Positions 1 through 5,860 of a stretch of 8,500 nucleotides of DNA are shown piece by piece (position 1 is the first letter of the stretch; each line of letters opens with the position of its first letter). The stretch is taken from positions 1 through 8,500 of the forward strand of contig RKSB01000061.1 of NCBI GenBank assembly GCA_007571095.1. The letters are read 5' to 3'. A program made the position numbers and the translations under genes. The notes below the pieces were generated by a model, which was not told the DNA's origin, did not search any database, and worked only from the letters and a program-made list of their open reading frames with translations. Origin of the DNA: K189A clade bacterium (lineage in GTDB: Bacteria > Pseudomonadota > Gammaproteobacteria > Pseudomonadales > Azotimanducaceae).

Positions 1-1
1 C

Positions 2-2431
2 GGCGACGAGCCTCCCCTGCTGGAAGGCGGCGGCAGAGGAGACGGCGATGATCTGTCCTTTCTGGAATTCGAGGAAGACGGTCACGCAAACAATCTCACC
101 GAACAGTGGCGGCAACAGGCAGAAGAACTGAGCAACCGGGCAAGGCTTGAGAATGGAGAAAGAAAAACAAATACCCTGACTATCGAAGCCAACTTGCGAG
201 AAGCCGCCGATGGCTTCGACAGAGATGTGGACCAGCTGTCCAAAAAATGGAAAAACAAGATCAGTCAACTGAAAAGACGGGCACTGGTCAAGCGAGGGGC
301 CGACAGGCAAAAGCTGCTGACTCGGGCGGCCAACCTCAAGGAAGCCGTCGATGCCCTGAACCAGGGCATCGACCCCAGAGTCATTCTAGGATCAAAGCTC
401 GATGATGTGGCGGATGCCGGCGAAGCCGGCCGGTTACAGGGCTGGATAGACGAGTACAGCGACATCCTGAACAGATATTCTGCCCCCAGACTTGACGCAC
501 TACTCTTTTTGGGTCGGATGGACGAGTATGGCGAAATCCTGAACAGCCATGTGCAAAAAAACCTCTTCGACCATTTGCAAAAAAGCCTCGTCGACGAAAG
601 CCTTTATGGCAGCGAAGACAGTCTTCAGTTTACAGATTTAAGCCGAGCATTCGACAGGGAAGGCTCGCCCCTGACCACCGAAGGTATCGTTCAGATCGAG
701 GAGGCGAGACCCGCTTCAAGCTTTCACGATATAGAGGATGCAGATTCCGGCGGAGGGCCATCTGTCGCCGAACTGGCTCGGCAGCAAGTGGTTGAGGACA
801 AGCTGCCGGAAACCTGGAATCCTGAGTATATTCGTGACGAATGGAGTGACCAGATCCGTTTGCTCAGAGACGAGGAAGAGCCGGCACCCATTCTCTTCAG
901 AAGCACGCTGGAGGATGCGGTTTTGCGGCTTGAAGACGGACGGGATCCGGTCAATGTGCTGGATGACGGGATTGCCCGACTGGAAGACCTCGGACGAACT
1001 GAAGACGTTCATGTCTCGGGATATATTGAGCAGTTGAGGCAAAGCAAGGCGGATTTTCTGGATGACCTGAACTTCCATATTCAATCACTTGACGGAGAAA
1101 ATACTGATTCAAACGAACTGTTTCGGCTATCCGAGCAACCCGAATTCGGTGAAGACCTGTTCCCTCCGCCGGCAGACGGTCAAATTCCGGGTGGCGGCAA
1201 CCTGTCGCCCGGCACTTCACCGCCGCCGGAAGCCGATACCGGCGATGTTGCACTGGAGATAGCCAGGCTTTCTGTGCAGGAAGGGTTTATACCTCAGGGT
1301 CTCGATATCACGGCATTGCTGCAATCAGGCGATGCGCAGGAAGATCTCCTTCGAGCCAGGCTGGGCAACCTGAAGCAAAGGGATGAAATTCAGGATGCTC
1401 GAAAAGTCGAGGACCTGGAGGAGGTCATCCGCTCTATTCGACAGTCGAGTACGGACCTGCTCAATGGACGGGATCCGAGGATTGCCCTCGACTCGCACAT
1501 CGCCACCCTGTCCGCCAAGCCTCCCTATGCCGACGGCTCCACGCTGGCCGATGAGATCGAAATCCTCAGAAACTTGAGGGATCGGTATGAGGATGCTCTG
1601 GATGCCCATCTGGTGAGCCTGGGTCAACCCGATGCGGCACTGGTTCCGACACCGACCACCGGCGATACTCCGGGAGTACTGCAGGAAACCAACCAGGCCA
1701 TTCAGCAAGGCGACCTTCCGCCGGGTCTCTATGACTCCAATACAGATGTCAGCAACATTCGGGAACTGATTGAACAGGGCTGGATCGGAACCAGCCCCGA
1801 AGATGGTGCGAGGCATCTTCAAAGGGCAGGGTCGCCACCGGAAGGCGATCTGAGTCAACTGCTGTCACCGGCGGTCCTGAGGCTGGTGAACTATGCCGAG
1901 GCCGGCACCGACTCGGGCGGTGTATTGTTTGATGATCTGTTTATTACCCAGGAAGTGGCGAGGGCCGACGGGGCGACAGAGTTGAAAACAGGCTCCCCTC
2001 TTTCCGTCTCGCCAATCCATCGACTGAAAAGCAATGCCGATATGACGACTGTCCAGCCAGGTGTCTTCGACGATCTGAGGATTCGGCAACTCATCGGCGA
2101 CATGGAGGATCAGCGGCAAACCGGCAATGTGCCTGCCAATACCTACAGAAGAGTGCCCGTCAACGCTTCGTACAGGCTCCGGTCGGCATTCTACGACAAT
2201 GCTGTGGAAAGTTTACGGCTGTTTCTTGCCCTGTTCGGTGCTGAGATACCGGGAGAAGTCAGGCGAGCCTCACCCTGGACAGGCTTCAATGCACACACCA
2301 ACTACTTTTCAACCGGAAATGCGATGGCGCGCCGGCTCGCCCGCGGTATTCTGATAGTCAAACGTCTTGGCCGGCATGGAGCACTGATACCGAAATGGGA
2401 AAGGGTCGCCGACCTGTCGGAACTGGATTGA
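2..2431 (+). CDS. Large repeat-containing protein of unknown function (5' end outside window)
   Basis: The frame is open from base 2 to the TGA at 2429-2431, so at least 809 residues are present and the true start lies upstream. A TTG at 194 is merely the first start-type codon in the window; coding-like sequence continues before it. I do not recognise the family. The protein is acidic, predicted mostly helical, and shows no membrane segment or catalytic motif I can name. It contains at least three divergent repeats with a G-x-D-P core (about 365-379, 938-952, 1466-1480), each followed by a helical segment ending in a (D/N)-x-H-(L/I)-x-S-L type motif in copies 2 and 3. Repeats are joined by Pro/Gly-rich linkers (about 1160-1240 and 1645-1670). 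The last ~95 residues (about 2145-2431) differ: they are basic, with an aromatic patch (WTGFNAHTNYF) and an R-rich helix. A structural or host-interaction role is possible but purely inferred. Certainty is high that it is coding, low on function. Confidence 0.85.
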   Translation, partial: GDEPPLLEGGGRGDGDDLSFLEFEEDGHANNLTEQWRQQAEELSNRARLENGERKTNTLTIEANLREAADGFDRDVDQLSKKWKNKISQLKRRALVKRGADRQKLLTRAANLKEAVDALNQGIDPRVILGSKLDDVADAGEAGRLQGWIDEYSDILNRYSAPRLDALLFLGRMDEYGEILNSHVQKNLFDHLQKSLVDESLYGSEDSLQFTDLSRAFDREGSPLTTEGIVQIEEARPASSFHDIEDADSGGGPSVAELARQQVVEDKLPETWNPEYIRDEWSDQIRLLRDEEEPAPILFRSTLEDAVLRLEDGRDPVNVLDDGIARLEDLGRTEDVHVSGYIEQLRQSKADFLDDLNFHIQSLDGENTDSNELFRLSEQPEFGEDLFPPPADGQIPGGGNLSPGTSPPPEADTGDVALEIARLSVQEGFIPQGLDITALLQSGDAQEDLLRARLGNLKQRDEIQDARKVEDLEEVIRSIRQSSTDLLNGRDPRIALDSHIATLSAKPPYADGSTLADEIEILRNLRDRYEDALDAHLVSLGQPDAALVPTPTTGDTPGVLQETNQAIQQGDLPPGLYDSNTDVSNIRELIEQGWIGTSPEDGARHLQRAGSPPEGDLSQLLSPAVLRLVNYAEAGTDSGGVLFDDLFITQEVARADGATELKTGSPLSVSPIHRLKSNADMTTVQPGVFDDLRIRQLIGDMEDQRQTGNVPANTYRRVPVNASYRLRSAFYDNAVESLRLFLALFGAEIPGEVRRASPWTGFNAHTNYFSTGNAMARRLARGILIVKRLGRHGALIPKWERVADLSELD
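200..1780 (+). repeat. Divergent internal protein repeats (about 140-190 residues each)
   Basis: The translated frame shows a recurring pattern. Units open with a linker and a short 'TGD/GPS...(L/I)P' motif (starts near 752, 1238 and 1658). A long helical stretch follows, then a core reading GIDPRVILG (from 365), GRDPVNVLD (from 938) and GRDPRIALD (from 1466), then 30-40 residues later another helix ending in HVQKNLFDHLQKSL, LDDLNFHIQSL or ALDAHLVSL. Core-to-core spacing is 191 and then 176 residues. Copies 2 and 3 also share the 12-base DNA string GGACGGGATCCG (938-949 and 1466-1477). A fourth, partial unit starts near 1658 (TGDTPGV...GDLPPGL) and seems to lack the core. Boundaries were judged by eye and are approximate. 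Confidence 0.65.
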
Positions 2432-2440
2432 GGAGAGGTC

Positions 2441-2485
2441 ATGTCTTTTTCGGAAAGAGGGTTGCCGGTTCTGAAAGCACATTAA
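2441..2485 (+). CDS. Possible 14-residue peptide ORF with strong ribosome binding site
   Basis: An ATG at 2441 opens the frame MSFSERGLPVLKAH and stops at TAA 2483-2485. A very purine-rich Shine-Dalgarno stretch (AGGAGAGG, 2431-2438) precedes it and overlaps the stop codon of the repeat-protein gene, so translational coupling is plausible. The peptide could be a genuine small product, a leader, or the surviving start of a gene whose remainder was lost when the downstream region was rearranged. I recognise no family. The evidence for translation is only the ribosome binding site and its position. Confidence 0.3.
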   Translation: MSFSERGLPVLKAH

Positions 2486-2648
2486 TCAAGCCGTGTTCTC
2501 TTGACTTCAACGGCTCAGGCTCTTTCAAGCTATCCCTTGTCCCCGTACTCCATGAATACTGCGGAGAATATTTCTCTATGGTTTTCTGAGGGTCGTTTTT
2601 GTGCCTGAAAATTTTTCAAGGTCAAAAAAATCAATCACTCAAGAGAAA
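2486..2648. other. Intergenic stretch without recognisable gene
   Basis: No coding frame with convincing composition was found on either strand. The stretch is more AT-rich than its surroundings towards the right. It holds two small inverted repeats: GAGAA-TAT-TTCTC (2564-2576), followed by T-rich sequence, and TGAAAA-T-TTTTCA (2606-2618), followed by an A-run (2624-2630; a T-run on the minus strand). Either could take part in ending transcription between the converging repeat-protein gene and the kdsD-like gene, but both stems are short and AT-rich, so no terminator is called. Confidence 0.35.
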
Positions 2649-2822
2649 GGCCGCCGAGGCCAGCAATGCCCTGGTCGTCGATGCCCTTGAGTTTCTGGCA
2701 GTGCCAGTGCATCAAAGACGACCAGCATCACTCAATGCTCGCACTCGGAGCCGCAAGGCTCTTTCACTTCTCCCATATCGACGACCCCATTCGACAGGTC
2801 GCGCAGAGGGGAATCGGCGTAA
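2649..2822 (-). pseudogene. Decayed partial copy of the kdsD-like gene (SIS domain C-terminal half)
   Basis: Read on the minus strand, this stretch is a degraded duplicate of the 3' part of the adjacent kdsD-like gene, about residues 120-190 of that protein. The best-preserved block, 2753-2820, matches 3003-3070 at 66 of 68 positions and still encodes DSPLRDLSN-VVDMGEVKEPC with one residue changed. Leftwards the copy diverges and, relative to 2878-3002, carries three deletions of about 6, 6 and 11 bases. The 11-base loss removes part of the C-P-L-G-M motif and shifts the frame, so no functional product is expected. It has no start codon or SIS N-terminal half of its own. It lies directly downstream of the intact gene in the same orientation, so it is a tandem partial duplication rather than a separate gene. 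Confidence 0.85.
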
Positions 2823-2837
2823 CGAGGAATGTCTGGA

Positions 2838-3440
2838 CTAAGGCAGGTTGTCGGTACGCGCCACTCTGCCGAGGTAGCCGCCGTGGTGGCGAATGCCATA
2901 GTCGTCCCGAGTAATGCCCTTGAGTTCCAGCAGTGCCAGTGCCAGCGCATCGGAGACGGCCAGCATCACTGCAATGCTGGCACTCGGAGTCATGCCCAGA
3001 GGGCAAGGCTCTTTCACTTCTCCCATATCGACGACCACATTCGACAGGTCGCGCAGAGGGGAATCGACGTGACTGGTGATGCCTATCACAGACGCCAGCC
3101 CCAGATGATGGGTCGCCAGAGTAATCATTTCGAGGACCTCGGCACTCTTTCCGCTGGTTGAAAAACCGACGATGACATCACCTTTGCTCACTATCCCCAG
3201 ATCGCCATGCGCGTTGTCGGCTGGATGAACAAAGACCGCCGGCGTTGCCGTGGGGGTGAGAGTGGCGGCAAATTTGTGAGCAATAATGCCGGCTTTGCCG
3301 ATGCCGGTGGCCACAACCTTGCCTCGACATTCGTTCAGAATATGCACGGCTTTCTCAAAATCAGGCGTAGGGCGAACGGCCGCAATGGCTGCCGATTCCG
3401 CTTCCAGAACAGTCTTGATTCGATCCAGTATTCGACTCAT
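2838..3440 (-). CDS. SIS-domain arabinose-5-phosphate isomerase, KdsD/KpsF/GutQ type, lacking CBS domains
   Basis: This 200-residue cytoplasmic protein is a sugar-isomerase (SIS) domain resembling the N-terminal half of KdsD, which interconverts ribulose-5-phosphate and arabinose-5-phosphate, the first committed step to Kdo. Family landmarks are present: GKVVATGIGKAG (about 40-51), FVHPADNAHGDLG (70-82), FSTSGKSAE (93-101), VKEPCPLG (142-149) and HHGGYLGR (185-192). Residues matching the E. coli KdsD active-site set (K59, E111, E152, H193) are K49, E101, E144 and H185. The usual N-S-G-E-S has become T-S-G-K-S. Typical KdsD is about 325 residues with two C-terminal CBS domains. Here the protein stops at TAG (2838-2840) eight residues past the G-x-L-G-R end of the SIS domain. 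The ATG at 3440 has a weak AAGG seven bases upstream. SIS-only isomerases of this kind exist, so it may be functional; the exact sugar substrate is inferred. Confidence 0.85.
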   Translation of the reverse strand: MSRILDRIKTVLEAESAAIAAVRPTPDFEKAVHILNECRGKVVATGIGKAGIIAHKFAATLTPTATPAVFVHPADNAHGDLGIVSKGDVIVGFSTSGKSAEVLEMITLATHHLGLASVIGITSHVDSPLRDLSNVVVDMGEVKEPCPLGMTPSASIAVMLAVSDALALALLELKGITRDDYGIRHHGGYLGRVARTDNLP

Positions 3441-3487
3441 GCAAAAGCCTTGAATTTTTTTGAAAGAGCACTCGAAAAAGATCGCCC

Positions 3488-3493
3488 ATTATA
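3488..3493 (-). promoter_or_regulatory. Putative -10 box for the kdsD-like gene
   Basis: The minus strand reads TATAAT here, about 47 bases before the ATG at 3440. No good TTGACA-like -35 box lies at the usual distance; the best candidate (TCCTTC, 3511-3516) is poor. The call rests on the perfect -10 hexamer and its place just upstream of the gene. Confidence 0.4.
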
Positions 3494-3528
3494 GCTGATG
3501 CATTCGTATCGAAGGACAGGGGCATCGT

Positions 3529-3534
3529 TATAAT
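3529..3534 (+). promoter_or_regulatory. Putative -10 box for the hexosaminidase gene
   Basis: A TATAAT hexamer on the plus strand lies 23 bases before the GTG at 3558, which would leave a short 5' leader of roughly 15-25 bases. The -35 region is weak. It may also serve the downstream pyrG-kdsA-eno genes, because no clearer promoter is visible between 5772 and 5860. Confidence 0.4.
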
Positions 3535-3557
3535 GACTCAGCATTGGACGGCCTGAA

Positions 3558-5771
3558 GTGCCAATGATGTCTTTTCGATTTTTTGAGCAGCCGCCGGATT
3601 CTGTCTGCTGGTTGCCTTCGCTGGTGCCGAAACCCGACTCTTCGGAGTGGCTTGCCTGCAATCAACTGCCTTCAGTGGCCTTTTCTGGCGTTCGGACTGC
3701 GAGGATTGCTCAGGCAGCAGAACGTTTCCTCGGCAGGCTGGAAGGGGTTTGCTCGAAAAGCAACAGCAGACCAAAGGCAGGACTGCTGAAAATTCATCGG
3801 GCGGGGCGAGTATCTCTGGATATTCACTGTGCTGCGAGTTCAAAAGCTCACCCTGAACTGGGTGAGGACGAGTCCTATCAACTGACCCTTTTTCCCGAAA
3901 CCGCCGCCATTTGTCTACGAGCCAACAGCGAATGGGGCATTCTGCACGGCCTGGAGACGCTTGCTCAATCCTTGTGTTCGCAGGCAACCGGCTGGCGACT
4001 GCCTGTGATTGCCGTCAAGGACAAACCCGCTTACCCCTGGCGAGGACTGTGTCTGGATTTGTGCCGACACTGGATCGGGCCTCGGAAGATTCGGCATATT
4101 GTCGATGGCATGGCCTGCAGCAAACTCAATGTCCTGCATCTGCACCTGTCCGACGACCAGGCCTTTCGGCTGGCACTGGACAGTGTACCGAAGCAGTCGA
4201 ACGAGTTTGAGCAACTGAGCCGGAAGCAGGTAGCCGATCTGGTCGAGTACGCAGCCATGAGAGGCATTCGTCTGGTACCGGAAATTGACCTGCCGGGACA
4301 CAGCACGGCATTACTGGCAAGGCTGCCCGAGCTGGCAGCCGGTTCACCACCAACGAGTCCCAGCGGTGAATTTGGCGGCCACACTCATTGCCTGAATCCG
4401 GTTCGAGAGCAGACCTGGCGAATACTGGAGGGCATATTCGCAGAAATAGCCGAATGGTTTCCGGATTCGTATATCCACACCGGAGGCGATGAGGTCAACT
4501 CGGCAAGCTGGTCGGAAAATCCTGAAATTCGGCGATTCATGAAAGACCACGAATTGTCCGACCATGCTGGTCTGCAAGCCCTGTTTCATTCGCGGCTGGG
4601 GGCGGTACTGGCTCGCCTCGGCAAGCGGATGATTTTGTGGGACGAAGCGGTACATCCGAATTTGGACAAGGCGACCCTGATTCAGTGCTGGCGGGGTGTC
4701 AAGGCTCGTGATATGGCAATTTCAGCAGGGCACTCGGTGCTTTTCTCCAGTGGCTACTATCTGGATCAGAACTACAGTGCCTTCGTCCACCATGGCTTTG
4801 ATCCGGCCGCATCCAGCAAGGATTTGGAAGCCGCCGAACAAGCGATACTCTCGGCACCGGGGCTGGGGAACCTACAGGCTCTGTTGCCCGAACTGCTGAA
4901 GGGAGTGGGTGTCGCCGATTCAGGAAAGGTTCTGCCTCAACAGACGGTTGATTCGGTACTGGGCGGTGAGGCCTGTCTGTGGTCGGAACTGGTGGATGAA
5001 GCCGCACTCGACAGCAGGCTGTTCAGTCGCCTGCCGGCGGTGGCGGAACGGCTCTGGCTGGGAGGACGAGTCGAGTCGGAAGACTGTGCCGGCGATCTCT
5101 ACACCAGGCTTCAAGGCCATTGGCACTACCTTGAACGAGTGACTCATCTGGAACCCTTGACTCAGGCCTCAAGACGACTTCGAGGGTTTGGGCTGTCGAA
5201 CGAAGCTGTGTCGGCGGCCGAAGTCTTGCTGAGCAGCCTGGAGCCACTCAAGTGGCACTGGCGACTGCTGGGTGACGAGTGTCTTCAGGCCCGAGCAGCC
5301 GGCGTTGAGTCTGCTACCGAAAGACCTTACAGAGTGAGTAGCCCGCTCAACCGAATGGTGGATATCTGCCCGCCGGAAAGCATTCTGACGAGGCAGCTGG
5401 AGCAGGCGGCAACCCGGTTGCAGAGCAAGGCAGATCCGATACTTTCGGGCGAACTTCTCGAATTGGCGAAAACCTGGCAACAACAGGCGATTGTGCTGAA
5501 CAAAACCGACTCTCCGCTGATCGATGAAGTCCTTACTCTCAGCAGATGGCTGGGACGGCTGGGCGGCCTGCTGGCCGGTCAAATTCGAGGAGAGCTTCAA
5601 ACCGACAGGCGAGCATGGCAAGCCGAGCTTGACGAGATGAAAGAAATCGCAGGTGAGCTGTTGCTGACGGTGGTGGCTCCCGTTGAAACCCTGCTTGACC
5701 AGTTTGATGGCGACCAGTCGGAAGGCCGGAAAAAGCAAACCAACACGCCTGAGAAAGGCAAAAACGAGTAG
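3558..5771 (+). CDS. Family 20 beta-N-acetylhexosaminidase, probably cytoplasmic
   Basis: This 737-residue protein would hydrolyse terminal non-reducing GlcNAc/GalNAc residues by the GH20 substrate-assisted mechanism. The N-terminal ~150 residues fit the small GH20b-type domain, ending in KDKPAYPWRGLCLDLCRHW with substrate-binding Arg R162. Barrel landmarks follow: NVLHLHLSDDQ (H194, H196, D199, D200), VPEIDLPGHS, the catalytic pair in HTGGDEV (D311-E312), LWDEA, and GGEACLWSE (E471-E477). The motif LPAVAERLWLGG closes the barrel near residue 500. About 200 further residues are helical, Glu/Leu-rich, and end in a charged Lys-rich tail; I cannot assign them. No signal peptide or lipobox is seen at the N-terminus, so a cytoplasmic role on imported chitin- or peptidoglycan-derived oligosaccharides is inferred. 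The start is uncertain: GTG 3558, six bases after GGACGG, or ATG 3564 or 3567. It precedes pyrG by 89 bases on the same strand. Confidence 0.93.
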   Translation: MPMMSFRFFEQPPDSVCWLPSLVPKPDSSEWLACNQLPSVAFSGVRTARIAQAAERFLGRLEGVCSKSNSRPKAGLLKIHRAGRVSLDIHCAASSKAHPELGEDESYQLTLFPETAAICLRANSEWGILHGLETLAQSLCSQATGWRLPVIAVKDKPAYPWRGLCLDLCRHWIGPRKIRHIVDGMACSKLNVLHLHLSDDQAFRLALDSVPKQSNEFEQLSRKQVADLVEYAAMRGIRLVPEIDLPGHSTALLARLPELAAGSPPTSPSGEFGGHTHCLNPVREQTWRILEGIFAEIAEWFPDSYIHTGGDEVNSASWSENPEIRRFMKDHELSDHAGLQALFHSRLGAVLARLGKRMILWDEAVHPNLDKATLIQCWRGVKARDMAISAGHSVLFSSGYYLDQNYSAFVHHGFDPAASSKDLEAAEQAILSAPGLGNLQALLPELLKGVGVADSGKVLPQQTVDSVLGGEACLWSELVDEAALDSRLFSRLPAVAERLWLGGRVESEDCAGDLYTRLQGHWHYLERVTHLEPLTQASRRLRGFGLSNEAVSAAEVLLSSLEPLKWHWRLLGDECLQARAAGVESATERPYRVSSPLNRMVDICPPESILTRQLEQAATRLQSKADPILSGELLELAKTWQQQAIVLNKTDSPLIDEVLTLSRWLGRLGGLLAGQIRGELQTDRRAWQAELDEMKEIAGELLLTVVAPVETLLDQFDGDQSEGRKKQTNTPEKGKNE

Positions 5772-5799
5772 ACTATAGAGTGACCGGAAAACGAGTAGA
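5761..5799 (+). repeat. Pair of 12-base direct repeats at the hexosaminidase stop codon
   Basis: The string AAAACGAGTAGA occurs at 5761-5772, including the hexosaminidase stop codon, and again at 5788-5799, 27 bases on. It may be the trace of a small local duplication that extended the spacer before pyrG. No regulatory role is evident. Confidence 0.5.
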
Positions 5800-5848
5800 G
5801 AGCAGTCGAATTCGGCGTGCGAAAGCCGGCTTGTTCGCTCAGGAAAGC

Positions 5849-5853
5849 GGAGA
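5849..5853 (+). promoter_or_regulatory. Ribosome binding site that fixes the pyrG start at TTG 5861
   Basis: GGAGA lies seven bases before TTG 5861, the right spacing for initiation there. The TTG is followed by codons for AQYVFVTGGVVSS, which matches where CTP synthases normally begin. The upstream in-frame GTG at 5780 would add 27 residues that resemble nothing in the family. Confidence 0.75.
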
Positions 5854-5860
5854 AATTATT

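Noticed and set aside
1325..1858. A 177-codon minus-strand frame opposite the repeat-protein gene
   Set aside because: It is smaller than the plus-strand frame, which runs uninterrupted for over 2.4 kb and shows protein-level repeats. The minus frame shows none.
2395..2589. A 64-codon plus-strand frame at the end of the repeat-protein gene
   Set aside because: It overlaps the end of that gene in another frame, lacks a good ribosome binding site and has no recognisable content.
2564..2618. Rho-independent terminators at the small inverted repeats
   Set aside because: The stems are only 5-6 base pairs, AT-rich, with very short loops and no clean T-run directly after them on the required strand.
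2640..2840. An insertion sequence or other mobile element as the cause of the duplication
   Set aside because: No transposase fragment, terminal inverted repeats or target-site duplication could be seen at the edges. The content is simply kdsD-like sequence.
2599..3161. Plus-strand frames across the kdsD remnant and the kdsD 3' end
   Set aside because: They are the complement of the kdsD-like gene and its decayed copy, and their mutual similarity comes from the duplication.
5780..5860. N-terminal extension of CTP synthase from GTG 5780
   Set aside because: There is no family similarity in the 27 extra residues, and a well-placed ribosome binding site serves TTG 5861.
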